This document shows, in pieces, positions 1 to 7,553 of a stretch of 23,983 nucleotides of DNA (its first letter is position 1; the number at the start of each line of letters is the position of its first letter). This DNA comes from an uncultured Clostridia bacterium (lineage in GTDB: Bacteria; Bacillota; Clostridia; Lachnospirales; CAG-274), in contig CANQBT010000019.1 in NCBI GenBank assembly GCA_947589405.1, positions 1 through 23,983 of the forward strand, given 5' to 3'. The position numbers and the translations under genes were made by a program. The notes beneath the pieces are model-generated. The model searched no databases. It had not been told where the DNA came from and saw only the letters and a list, made by a program, of their open reading frames with translations.

Positions 1-17
1 AAATTTATTAAAAACTA

Positions 18-46
18 TTGACAAAGTTTAACTGCTGTGGTATATT
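18..46 (+). promoter_or_regulatory. Sigma-A promoter of the hrcA heat-shock operon
   Basis: The -35 box TTGACA (18-23) and -10 box TATATT (41-46) are separated by 17 bp, and a TGG (38-40) sits directly before the -10. The expected transcription start near 53 places the CIRCE operator at the start of the transcript. The core closely resembles the guaB promoter at 5538-5566. Confidence 0.85.
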
Positions 47-56
47 ATACTTACAG

Positions 57-83
57 TTAGCACTCAACCCAAATGAGTGCTAA
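57..83 (+). promoter_or_regulatory. CIRCE operator (HrcA binding site)
   Basis: This is a perfect inverted repeat, TTAGCACTC (57-65) and GAGTGCTAA (75-83), with the canonical 9-base spacer. It is the classical CIRCE element bound by the HrcA repressor. It lies just downstream of the promoter and covers the region where transcription starts, so HrcA would autoregulate its own gene and the grpE-dnaK-dnaJ genes behind it. It is the only CIRCE copy seen in the window. Confidence 0.97.
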
Positions 84-102
84 CAGAAAGAGAAGTGATA
101 CT

Positions 103-1167
103 ATGAAGCTTAATGACAGAAAAATAAGAATATTAGAGGCTATTATCACAGACTATATTGCAACGGCAGAGCCTATAGGCTCTCGTACCATAGCAAGGAA
201 ATATGATCTGGGGATCTCACCTGCGACTATAAGAAATGAAATGAGCGATCTTGAGGAATTGGGCTTTATAGAACAGCCTCATACCTCAGCAGGCAGAGTT
301 CCGTCACAGAAGGGCTACAGGCTGTATGTAGATAACCTTATGCGTTCCAGAGAGCTTTCCAGCGAGGAAATTGATTTTTTAAAAAATGCCATATCCTTTA
401 ATGTAAACAGAATAGAATATATGATGGAGCAGACGGCAAAAGCTCTTGCAATGCTTACAAGCTACACCACTATAGTTACTGAGCCCAAGAGCAAAAAGGT
501 CAGTATAAGACATGTTCAGCTTATACCTATAGACGAGGACGAAGCGGCGGCTGTGGTCGTACTGGATAATAAATCCATTAAGAATCATATAATAAGGAGC
601 AGAAACATTCCTGACGCAGATAAGCTCAATATTATTTCTTCGGAAATAAACGGCATTATAAAAGGCTATTCCGTTGAAGATATAAAAAGCAGCGATGTTG
701 CCGGACTTGTTAGAAAATATACGGAATACAGCGATTTTATAACAAAGGTATTCAAGGCAGTTATTTCAACGGCACAACAGGAGGAGGACGTACACGTTTA
801 TACAAGCGGCGTCAGAAATCTTCTTGGTTTTCCTGAGTTCAGCGATGTTTCCAAAGCAAAGAACATTTTCCAGACATTTGAGGAAAAAGATATGCTCATA
901 ACCCTTTTAGGTGAGGGTGATGATACATCAGCCGATAAAATACAAATAATTATCGGCGGAGAAAATAATATGGAGGAGCTGAGGGATTGCAGTATAGTAA
1001 GGGCTAATTACCGCTTCGGCAAAAATTCTGTCGGTAAGATAGGCGTTATAGGTCCTACAAGAATGAATTACAGTCAGACAGTATCGGTGCTCAATGAGAT
1101 AGTCAAGAAGCTTGACAACATAATAGGCGCCGTTGTTGACGGTGAGGACGGAGGTTACGATGAATAA
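103..1167 (+). CDS. hrcA: Heat-inducible transcription repressor HrcA
   Basis: HrcA represses class I heat-shock genes by binding CIRCE, and its activity depends on GroEL in studied Bacillota. The protein starts MKLNDRKIRILEAII, has an N-terminal winged-helix region (about residues 1-80, including IGSRTIARKYDLGISPATIRN split around SPATIRNEMSDLE), then the dimerisation and inserted domains, and ends in the typical conserved stretch (IGVIGPTRMNYSQ). Length is about 354 aa, normal for the family. I chose ATG 103 over the in-frame ATG at 73, because 73 lies inside the CIRCE right-arm region and the family usually begins at the MKLNDRK-type sequence. The ribosome binding site is weak (AGAGAAG). 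Its end overlaps the start of grpE by 8 bases, indicating coupling. Confidence 0.95.
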   Translation: MKLNDRKIRILEAIITDYIATAEPIGSRTIARKYDLGISPATIRNEMSDLEELGFIEQPHTSAGRVPSQKGYRLYVDNLMRSRELSSEEIDFLKNAISFNVNRIEYMMEQTAKALAMLTSYTTIVTEPKSKKVSIRHVQLIPIDEDEAAAVVVLDNKSIKNHIIRSRNIPDADKLNIISSEINGIIKGYSVEDIKSSDVAGLVRKYTEYSDFITKVFKAVISTAQQEEDVHVYTSGVRNLLGFPEFSDVSKAKNIFQTFEEKDMLITLLGEGDDTSADKIQIIIGGENNMEELRDCSIVRANYRFGKNSVGKIGVIGPTRMNYSQTVSVLNEIVKKLDNIIGAVVDGEDGGYDE

Positions 1168-1762
1168 AGAGGAAATTTTGGAAAAAGATAAAGATAAAGA
1201 AGTTCAGCCGGAGGAAACGCCTGACACTAAAGATAAGGCTGCCGAAGCAGAGGAAATATCGGAGGAAAAGGACGATCAGCCGAATGAACAGGAGGAAGAG
1301 CCTAAGGAGGAAACTCTTGAACAGAAGCTGGAAAAGGCTGAGGCTCTTGCCAAAGAAAATTATGATAAATGGCTCAGACAGCTTGCCGAATTTGAAAATT
1401 TCCGCAAGAGGACGAATTCCGAAAAGACGGGTATGTACAACAACGGCGTAAGAGATACCGTTGAGAAGATACTTCCTGTTTTAGACAATTTTGAAAGAGC
1501 GGTAAATATGTCTGAGGACAAGGAAAGCAGTACCTACAAGGGCATAGAGATGATACTCAAGCAGTTCAAGGAGGTGCTGCAGGCTATAGGCGTTGAAGAA
1601 ATACCTGCTGAGGGAGAGCCTTTTGATCCCAACATACATGCGGCAGTAATGCACATAGATGATGAAAGCTGCGATGACAATGTTATTGTAGAGGTATTTC
1701 AGAAGGGCTATAGGCATGGAGATAAGGTAATAAGACCAAGTATGGTCAAGGTTGCAAATTAA
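1160..1762 (+). CDS. grpE: Nucleotide exchange factor GrpE
   Basis: GrpE releases ADP from DnaK and works in the DnaK-DnaJ chaperone cycle in the cytoplasm. The 200-aa protein has a long acidic, Glu/Lys-rich N-terminal tail (residues 1 to about 65), then the coiled-coil dimerisation helix (WLRQLAEFENFRKRTNSEK) and a C-terminal beta domain ending in GYRHGDKVIRPSMVKVAN, which is close to the family signature. ATG 1160 is chosen over upstream TTG codons because GGAGG at 1150-1154 is correctly spaced. The start lies inside the end of hrcA, so translation is probably coupled. Confidence 0.97.
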   Translation: MNKEEILEKDKDKEVQPEETPDTKDKAAEAEEISEEKDDQPNEQEEEPKEETLEQKLEKAEALAKENYDKWLRQLAEFENFRKRTNSEKTGMYNNGVRDTVEKILPVLDNFERAVNMSEDKESSTYKGIEMILKQFKEVLQAIGVEEIPAEGEPFDPNIHAAVMHIDDESCDDNVIVEVFQKGYRHGDKVIRPSMVKVAN

Positions 1763-1807
1763 GTTGTATATGACTAATAGAATTTAAATTATAAGGAGAG
1801 ATGACAA

Positions 1808-3640
1808 ATGGGAAAAATCATAGGTATTGACTTAGGAACAACAAATTCATGTGTAGCTGTTATGGAAGGCGGTCAGCCTACTGTTATAGCTAATGCAGAG
1901 GGTGAGAGAACTACACCTTCTATCGTAGGCTTTACAAAAAGCGGTGAAAGACTTGTAGGCGAAACCGCAAAGCGTCAGGCTGTTACAAATGTAGACGGAA
2001 CCGTTATCTCTATAAAGAGACATATGGGCGAAAACTATAAGTTTGAAAACGATGGCAAGAAATATTCTCCTCAGGAGATCTCCGCTATGATACTTCAGAA
2101 GCTTAAAAAGGACGCAGAGGGCTATCTTGGCGAAAGCGTAACGGAAGCCGTTATTACCGTTCCCGCATACTTTACAGATGCTCAAAGACAGGCAACAAAG
2201 GACGCAGGAAAGATCGCAGGCCTTGACGTAAAGAGAATAATAAACGAACCTACTGCCGCAGCTCTTGCATACGGTCTTGACAACGAGCAGGAGCAGACAA
2301 TAATGGTATACGACTTAGGCGGCGGTACATTTGATGTTTCTATTATAGAAATAGGCGACGGCGTTATTGAGGTTCTGGCTACAAGCGGAAATAACCACTT
2401 GGGCGGCGACGACTTTGACCAGAGGATAATAGACTATCTTGTAAAGGATTTCAAGGCTAAGGAGGGCATCGACCTTTCAGCCGACAAGATGGCTATGCAG
2501 AGATTAAAGGAGGCTGCTGAAAAGGCTAAGAAGGAGCTTTCATCAGCAACTACATCAAATATTAATATTCCTTATATCACAGTAGGCGCAGACGGTCCCA
2601 AGCACATGGACGTAACCCTTACAAGAGCTAAGTTCAACGAGCTTACAGCTGACCTTGTAGAGGCTACATTGGGACCTGTTCAGACAGCTTTGAAGGACGC
2701 AGATATTACATCAAATGATCTTACAAAGGTTCTTCTTGTAGGCGGTTCTACCAGAATACCGGCTGTACAGGAGGAGGTACAGAAGATCACAGGCAAGGAG
2801 CCCTTCAAGGGCATCAACCCCGATGAATGTGTTGCTATAGGCGCATCTATACAGGGCGCTAAGCTTGCCGGAGATGAAGGCGCAGGAAGCATACTTCTTC
2901 TTGATGTAACACCTCTTACACTTGGTATTGAAACTGCCGGAGGTGTGGCTACAGCCCTTATTCCAAGAAACACTACTATACCTACTAACAAAAAGCAGAT
3001 ATTCTCAACATATGAGGACAATCAGACAGCTGTTGATATAAATATCGTACAGGGTGAAAGACCTTTGGCAAGAGATAACAAGAGCTTAGGTCGTTTCCGT
3101 CTTGACGGTATAGCTCCCGCACCAAGAGGTATTCCTCAGATAGAGGTATCCTTCGACATAGACGCTAACGGTATTACCAAAGTAAGCGCTAAGGATCTTG
3201 GCACAGGTAAGGAGCAGAATATAACGATCACTTCAAGTACAAATCTTAGCGATGAGGAGATCGACAGAGCCGTTAAGGAAGCTGAGCAGTATGCAGAGCA
3301 GGATTCAAAGAGAAAGGAAGCAGTAGATACAAAGAACGAAGCTGATTCTCTTGTATTCCAGACTGAGAAGCTTATGAAGGATCTGGGTGATAAGATAAGC
3401 GCTGAGGATAAAGCTAAGATCGAAGCTGAGGTAGAAAATCTTAAGAAGGTAAACGATGGTCTTACAGCCGAAAGCATGAGTGAGACAGATGTTGCAACAC
3501 TTAAAACAGCATGCGAGACCTTGAACAATGTTGTACAGGAGTTCTCTACCAGAATGTATCAGCAGGCTCAGGCAGCAGGCGTTAATCCTGAGGATATGGC
3601 AAATGCCGGCAGCGCCAATGATGATATAATCGACGGTTGA
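1808..3640 (+). CDS. dnaK: Chaperone protein DnaK (Hsp70)
   Basis: DnaK is the ATP-dependent Hsp70 chaperone that binds exposed hydrophobic segments of client proteins. The 610-aa product has the actin-fold ATPase domain with IGIDLGTTNSCVAV at the N-terminus, DLGGGTFDVS at 169-177 and VGGSTRIP at about 311-318. The substrate-binding domain follows (DVTPLTLGIETAGG, then SFDIDANGI), and then a helical lid. The length is usual. The C-terminus ends DDIIDG. A well-placed AAGGAGAG (1793-1800) precedes the ATG. It sits 45 bases after grpE and is separated from dnaJ by a hairpin. Confidence 0.99.
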   Translation: MGKIIGIDLGTTNSCVAVMEGGQPTVIANAEGERTTPSIVGFTKSGERLVGETAKRQAVTNVDGTVISIKRHMGENYKFENDGKKYSPQEISAMILQKLKKDAEGYLGESVTEAVITVPAYFTDAQRQATKDAGKIAGLDVKRIINEPTAAALAYGLDNEQEQTIMVYDLGGGTFDVSIIEIGDGVIEVLATSGNNHLGGDDFDQRIIDYLVKDFKAKEGIDLSADKMAMQRLKEAAEKAKKELSSATTSNINIPYITVGADGPKHMDVTLTRAKFNELTADLVEATLGPVQTALKDADITSNDLTKVLLVGGSTRIPAVQEEVQKITGKEPFKGINPDECVAIGASIQGAKLAGDEGAGSILLLDVTPLTLGIETAGGVATALIPRNTTIPTNKKQIFSTYEDNQTAVDINIVQGERPLARDNKSLGRFRLDGIAPAPRGIPQIEVSFDIDANGITKVSAKDLGTGKEQNITITSSTNLSDEEIDRAVKEAEQYAEQDSKRKEAVDTKNEADSLVFQTEKLMKDLGDKISAEDKAKIEAEVENLKKVNDGLTAESMSETDVATLKTACETLNNVVQEFSTRMYQQAQAAGVNPEDMANAGSANDDIIDG

Positions 3641-3649
3641 TAAATTTTG

Positions 3650-3681
3650 CAAAGAGTCAAGGCTATGGCTTTGGCTCTTTG
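3650..3681 (+). terminator. Intercistronic hairpin between dnaK and dnaJ
   Basis: The arm CAAAGAGTCAA (3650-3660) pairs with TTGGCTCTTTG (3671-3681), with one G-U pair, and is followed by a short T-containing tail. It could be a weak attenuator or an mRNA-stabilising or processing stem that sets the dnaK:dnaJ ratio. The T-run is too short for a convincing full terminator. Confidence 0.55.
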
Positions 3682-3710
3682 TTTGCGATATATAAGGCGA
3701 GGTGATATTT

Positions 3711-4856
3711 GTGGCTTCAAAAAGTGATTACTATGAGGTGCTTGGCATAGACAAGTCAGCTTCTGAAGCAGATATAAAAAAGGCATACAGAAAAATGGCC
3801 AAAAAATACCATCCCGATGCAAACCCGGGCGACAAGGCGGCCGAGGAAAAGTTCAAGGAGGTAAGCGAAGCCTATGAGGTGTTGAGCGATCCTCAGAAAA
3901 AGGCTGCTTATGATCAGTACGGTCATGCTGCCTTTGAAGGCGGTATGGGCGGAGCAGGCGGCTTTACAGGCGGCTTTGGCGGTATGGATATGGGTGATAT
4001 ATTCGGCGATATATTCAGCAGCTTCGGCGGCGGCTTCAGCGATATATTCGGCGGCGGCTCAAGGAGCAGAAGCGGTCCGTCAAGAGGCTCGGATCTCCAG
4101 ATGAATATGACTATCTCATTTGAAGAGTCAATGTTCGGCTGTACAAGGGAAATTAACATACCTGTTTCCGAAACCTGTCCCGAATGCGGAGGAAGCGGTG
4201 CCAAGAAAGGCACTTCTCCCGTAAACTGTGGCAAGTGCGGAGGTACAGGCAGGATAAGAGTGTCAAAGCAGACGCCCTTTGGCGTTATGGCTTCTGAGAG
4301 AGTGTGTCCCGACTGCGGCGGTGAAGGCAAAATAATAAAGGAAAAATGTCCTCATTGCGGCGGTAGAGGAAATGTAGAGGTAAAGAAAAATATTACCGTA
4401 GAGGTACCAAAGGGTATTGTACATGGTCAGTCCATACGCAAGAACGGCATGGGCGGAGCAGGGCAGAAGGGCGGCCCTAACGGAGATCTCTACATCAAGA
4501 TAAACGTAATGCCAAGCAAGCAGTTCAGAAGAGAGGGCAATGATCTCTACACAGAGGTTGCCATAAACATAGTTCAGGCTACTTTAGGTGCAGAAATAAC
4601 TATTCCTACTATCGATGGTGAGGAAAAGTATACTATCAAGCCGGGAACACAGCCTGAAACAAAAATTACTTTAAGAGGAAAAGGCGCTTATAATGTAAGA
4701 AATGACAAAATGAGAGGCAATCTCATAGTTACTTTGAAGGTAATAGTGCCTACGGATCTTAAATTGAACCAGAAGGAGCTTCTCCAGAAGTTCGGCGATA
4801 CACTTACGGAAAAGAACACCAAGAAAAAGGGATTTTTTGACAAGATGTTCAGTTAA
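3711..4856 (+). CDS. dnaJ: Chaperone protein DnaJ (Hsp40)
   Basis: DnaJ delivers substrates to DnaK and stimulates its ATPase. The N-terminal J domain carries the essential HPD at residues 34-36. A Gly/Phe-rich linker follows (about 75-125, rich in GGFGGMDMGDIFG-type repeats). The zinc-finger domain has four CxxCxGxG motifs (CPECGGSG, CGKCGGTG, CPDCGGEG, CPHCGGRG), and the C-terminal beta-sandwich domains complete a type I DnaJ of 381 aa. I chose GTG 3711 over GTG 3702 because GAGGTGA (3698-3704) is then spaced normally and the product begins MASKSDYYEVLG, as is usual. It is the last gene of the heat-shock operon. Confidence 0.98.
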   Translation: MASKSDYYEVLGIDKSASEADIKKAYRKMAKKYHPDANPGDKAAEEKFKEVSEAYEVLSDPQKKAAYDQYGHAAFEGGMGGAGGFTGGFGGMDMGDIFGDIFSSFGGGFSDIFGGGSRSRSGPSRGSDLQMNMTISFEESMFGCTREINIPVSETCPECGGSGAKKGTSPVNCGKCGGTGRIRVSKQTPFGVMASERVCPDCGGEGKIIKEKCPHCGGRGNVEVKKNITVEVPKGIVHGQSIRKNGMGGAGQKGGPNGDLYIKINVMPSKQFRREGNDLYTEVAINIVQATLGAEITIPTIDGEEKYTIKPGTQPETKITLRGKGAYNVRNDKMRGNLIVTLKVIVPTDLKLNQKELLQKFGDTLTEKNTKKKGFFDKMFS

Positions 4857-4892
4857 AACAGGGCTGTCTGAAAGGCAGCCCTGTTGACATTT
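4857..4892 (+). terminator. Rho-independent terminator after dnaJ
   Basis: AACAGGGCTG (4857-4866) pairs perfectly with CAGCCCTGTT (4876-4885), extended inward by a G-U and a C-G pair around a short loop. It begins directly after the dnaJ stop codon. The tail (GACATTTTA) is only moderately T-rich. The right arm shares its last bases with the -35 box of the next promoter. Confidence 0.8.
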
Positions 4893-4912
4893 TACAAACC
4901 TTCTGATATAAT
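4884..4912 (+). promoter_or_regulatory. Consensus sigma-A promoter with extended -10
   Basis: TTGACA (4884-4889), a 17-bp spacer and TATAAT (4907-4912) match consensus in both hexamers, and a TGA at 4904-4906 gives an extended -10. This is the best promoter match in the window. The next translated unit is the 40-codon ORF at 4964. The first two bases of the -35 box are the end of the dnaJ terminator stem. Confidence 0.88.
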
Positions 4913-4963
4913 CGTTATATAATATATATTTAATATAATTTATGATCGGAAGGAGAGTTTATA

Positions 4964-5086
4964 GTGGCAGCAGTTGTTCAAATCACAAACAGTATAATTA
5001 CAATGTTATTGATCATGGTTCTTTATTCAGCTTTTTTACTTATTATAGAAATGTATAAGTATTTCAGAAAGAAGAACAGGGAGTAA
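4964..5086 (+). CDS. Putative single-span membrane micro-protein, 40 aa
   Basis: I do not recognise a named family. The ORF starts at GTG 4964 behind a strong ribosome binding site (GGAAGGAG, 4948-4955). It encodes a short polar N-terminus (MAAVVQITNS), a hydrophobic stretch of about 20 residues (roughly 11-29, IITMLLIMVLYSAFLLIIE), and a basic tail (MYKYFRKKNRE). This predicts one transmembrane helix with its positive end inside. It has its own near-consensus promoter and is followed by a T-tailed terminator at 5156-5190, so it looks like a complete, highly transcribed mini-gene. The layout is like type I toxins or holin-like toxin peptides and also like small membrane regulators. No antisense RNA could be identified, so the function is open. 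Confidence 0.65.
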   Translation: MAAVVQITNSIITMLLIMVLYSAFLLIIEMYKYFRKKNRE

Positions 5087-5155
5087 TATGTGCAATAAGC
5101 ATATGCAATGAAATTGATGTTTAAAATTTTTAAAATATGTTTTAGATACTATAAT

Positions 5156-5190
5156 AAATGTTGAGGTGAAATATTCTCAGCATTTTTTTT
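5156..5190 (+). terminator. Rho-independent terminator after the micro-protein ORF
   Basis: AAATGTTGAG (5156-5165) pairs with CTCAGCATTT (5176-5185), with one G-U pair and a 10-base loop, and runs straight into an uninterrupted T tract to 5190. It lies 70 bases after the stop codon of the 40-aa ORF. Confidence 0.85.
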
Positions 5191-5537
5191 GTTTAAAATG
5201 GTATGAGTATTCCATATAAATAAAAATTTTTATATATAACAGAAATGCTTTAACGATTTTATTTTTTAATTTAGCTGATTTTTGCATATAAAGATACACA
5301 ATTACTGTTTGTCATAAAATGCTGACAGAATAATTATGACCGTCATAAAGTATACCCTGCGACGGAATGATAAGAAGGAGGTATTATTGAAATGAATTGC
5401 AAAGCTTAAATCAAATATGTGATAGCTGTATCTATAGGCATATGCGTTTAAATTTCATATCCCTTGACGGAGCCATGACCGCTTTAACAGAGTTTTATAT
5501 TTATCGGCAAAACCGCTGATAAAATTTCAAAAAACTA
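5191..5537. other. About 350-base gene-free stretch with leader-like signals
   Basis: No gene of normal size is present. Visible features are a 7-bp inverted repeat GTCATAA / TTATGAC (about 5310-5340), a strong ribosome binding site AAGGAGG (5375-5381) leading to a five-codon ORF (ATG 5392, product MNCKA), and a 25-codon ORF at 5442-5519 with no ribosome binding site. CGGCAAAACCG near 5504-5516 sits inside a weak TTTTAT / ATAAAA stem. It could be a decayed small gene or an unrecognised leader. No known riboswitch core was recognised. Confidence 0.4.
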
Positions 5538-5566
5538 TTGGCAAATACAAGTTTTTGTGGTATCAT
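5538..5566 (+). promoter_or_regulatory. Sigma-A promoter of guaB
   Basis: TTGGCA (5538-5543), a 17-bp spacer and TATCAT (5561-5566), with TGG before the -10. The predicted start near 5573 leaves a leader of about 42 bases, too short for a purine riboswitch. The flanking bases AAAACTATTG and TGTGGTAT are shared with the hrcA promoter. Confidence 0.8.
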
Positions 5567-5614
5567 ATTTTCTAACACACGAACCACAAAAGACTATATG
5601 GAAGGAGAAGCAAA

Positions 5615-7126
5615 ATGGCATACTATTATAAAGAACCGTCACATACCTTCAGCGAATATTTACTTGTACCTGGTTATTCATCAGCAGAGTGTACACCTGC
5701 TAATGCGAGCCTTGTTACACCTGTTGTAAAATACAGAAAAGGTCAGGAGGAATGCCCTCTCACAATGAACATACCTCTTGTTTCCGCCATAATGCAGTCT
5801 GTATCAGATGACAATATGGCTATCGCTCTTGCAAAGGAGGGCGGTATATCCTTTATATACGGCTCTCAGACAGTTGAACAGCAGGCTGATATGGTAAGGA
5901 AGGTAAAGAATTATAAGGCAGGCTTTGTTAAGAGCGATTCCAACATAAGGCCTGACCAGACATTACAGGATATACTTGATCTTAAGGACAAGACAGGCCA
6001 TTCGACCGTTGCCGTTACGGAGGACGGTACGGCTAACGGCAGACTTGTAGGCATAGTTACAAGCAGAGATTACAGAATAAGCCGTATGGACAGAGGGACA
6101 AAGGTCTCTGAATTTATGACGCCTATTGAAAATATGATTTATGCTAAAGAGGGTACGTCTCTTAAGGAAGCCAACGATATTATATGGGACAAGAAGCTTA
6201 ACGCTTTGCCTATAGTAGATGAGAACCAAAGACTTGTAGCCTATGTTTTCAGAAAGGATTACGACAGCCATAAGGAAAATCCTATGGAGCTGCTTGATAA
6301 GCATAAGAGATTTATTGTAGGCGCCGGCATAAATACAAGAGATTATGCCGAAAGAGTGCCTGCTCTTGTGGAAGCCGGAGCAGATGTACTTTGTATTGAC
6401 TCCTCAGAGGGCTTTACAGAATGGCAGAAGCTGACTATAGACTGGATAAGACAGCACTATGGCGATACCGTAAAGGTAGGCGCAGGCAATGTGGTTGACA
6501 AGGAGGGCTTCCGCTTCCTTGCAGAAGCAGGTGCGGATTTTATAAAGATAGGCATAGGCGGCGGCTCTATATGTATCACAAGAGAAACAAAGGGTATAGG
6601 CAGAGGTCAGGCTACAGCTGTTATAGAGGTGGCAGAGGCAAGAGATGAATATTTTAAGGAAACAGGCATATATATACCAATCTGTTCAGACGGCGGTATA
6701 GTTCATGACTACCATATTACTCTTGCTCTTGCTATGGGCTGTGATTTCTGTATGCTTGGCAGATATTTCTCAAGATTTGAAGAAAGCCCTACAAACAAGG
6801 TCATGGTAAATGGCAATTACATGAAGGAATACTGGGGAGAAGGCTCTGCAAGAGCAAGGAACTGGCAGCGCTATGACATGGGAGGCGCAAGCAAGCTTTC
6901 ATTTGAAGAAGGCGTTGATTCCTATGTTCCCTATGCAGGCTATCTTCATGACAACCTTATTGTGACGCTTGCAAAGGTAAAGCACACCATGTGCAACTGC
7001 GGTGCCCTTACTATCCCTGAGCTTCAGCAGAAGGCAAGGATCACTCTTGTTTCTTCAACAAGTATTGTAGAAGGCGGCGCTCACGATGTAGTGCTTAAGG
7101 ATCAGGCTTCAATTTCAGGCAAATAA
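5615..7126 (+). CDS. guaB: Inosine-5'-monophosphate dehydrogenase
   Basis: The enzyme converts IMP to XMP with NAD+ as oxidant, the committed step of GMP synthesis. The 503-aa protein has an (alpha/beta)8 barrel with PLVSAIMQSVSD at about 54-65. A tandem CBS (Bateman) insert spans about 105-225 (VGIVTSRDYR, then LPIVDENQRLVAYVFRKD). The barrel then resumes with GIGGGSICITRE containing the catalytic Cys320, the phosphate-binding CSDGGIV segment and the flap Arg419-Tyr420 in NWQRYDMGG. The sequence around the flap differs from the textbook B. subtilis form, so this is a divergent subclass of IMPDH. GMP reductase is unlikely because the CBS pair and the Arg-Tyr flap are present. GAAGGAG (5601-5607) precedes the ATG. 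It is transcribed from its own promoter. Confidence 0.95.
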   Translation: MAYYYKEPSHTFSEYLLVPGYSSAECTPANASLVTPVVKYRKGQEECPLTMNIPLVSAIMQSVSDDNMAIALAKEGGISFIYGSQTVEQQADMVRKVKNYKAGFVKSDSNIRPDQTLQDILDLKDKTGHSTVAVTEDGTANGRLVGIVTSRDYRISRMDRGTKVSEFMTPIENMIYAKEGTSLKEANDIIWDKKLNALPIVDENQRLVAYVFRKDYDSHKENPMELLDKHKRFIVGAGINTRDYAERVPALVEAGADVLCIDSSEGFTEWQKLTIDWIRQHYGDTVKVGAGNVVDKEGFRFLAEAGADFIKIGIGGGSICITRETKGIGRGQATAVIEVAEARDEYFKETGIYIPICSDGGIVHDYHITLALAMGCDFCMLGRYFSRFEESPTNKVMVNGNYMKEYWGEGSARARNWQRYDMGGASKLSFEEGVDSYVPYAGYLHDNLIVTLAKVKHTMCNCGALTIPELQQKARITLVSSTSIVEGGAHDVVLKDQASISGK

Positions 7127-7145
7127 ACAACACATAAGTAACCAA

Positions 7146-7186
7146 ACCTCCTCTTACGTGATAAAATAGTAAGAGGAGGTATTTTT
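7146..7186 (+). terminator. Hairpin ending guaB that also contains the next gene's ribosome binding site
   Basis: ACCTCCTCTTAC (7146-7157) pairs perfectly over 12 bp with GTAAGAGGAGGT (7169-7180), followed by ATTTTT (7181-7186). The shape is that of an intrinsic terminator. The right arm holds AAGAGGAGG, which is the only Shine-Dalgarno for the ATG at 7187, so the same stem would hide that site in any transcript that reads through. Confidence 0.85.
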
Positions 7187-7549
7187 ATGTTAAAGAAAAG
7201 GGCAATATGCTATTATAAAAAGGGCTGCAACTGTTCGCAATGCGTGCTGTGTGCAGCCAGAGATGAATATGGGCTGGAGATACCTGACGAGTGCTGCAAA
7301 AGCTGTGATGGTATATATAACGGACTTGGTATAGGAAGTGTGTGTAGTGTACTTATAGGCTGTATAATGGTCATAGGTCTTGCAGAAAAGGACGTAAGCT
7401 TCAGGCGACTTGACATGACTGAAAAATTCAACAAAAAATTTGGTTCGATAAACTGTGGTAAGCTTAAAAATAATATGAATTGCTGTGAAATTATAGGCGA
7501 AGCATGCGATATTCTTGAAAACATACTGACGGAAAAAGAAGAACAATAA
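7187..7549 (+). CDS. Cysteine-rich C_GCAxxG_C_C-like redox protein
   Basis: The 120-aa protein has about eleven cysteines, including GCNCSQCVLCA near residues 14-24, a CCKSCDG cluster near 36-42, a Cys before LIGCIMVIGL, and the segment KKFGSINCGKL, followed by a late CC pair. The order NCxQCV, then CxxLxGxxMxIGL, then FGSINC, matches the C_GCAxxG_C_C family of putative redox-active or metal-binding proteins, although the central GCAxxG-type motif is degraded here. No signal peptide is evident. The start is fixed by AAGAGGAGG at 7171-7179, which lies in the hairpin ending guaB. No separate promoter was found, so expression probably depends on read-through from guaB. Confidence 0.75.
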   Translation: MLKKRAICYYKKGCNCSQCVLCAARDEYGLEIPDECCKSCDGIYNGLGIGSVCSVLIGCIMVIGLAEKDVSFRRLDMTEKFNKKFGSINCGKLKNNMNCCEIIGEACDILENILTEKEEQ

Positions 7550-7553
7550 TATA

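Noticed and set aside
5442..5519. A 25-codon ORF (starting MRLNFISLDG) as a real gene
   Set aside because: It has no ribosome binding site and no recognisable family; it could be a remnant, but it is not supportable as a CDS.
5191..5614. Purine or other known riboswitch ahead of guaB
   Set aside because: The guaB promoter at 5538-5566 leaves only about 42 bases of leader, and no known riboswitch core was recognised in the region upstream.
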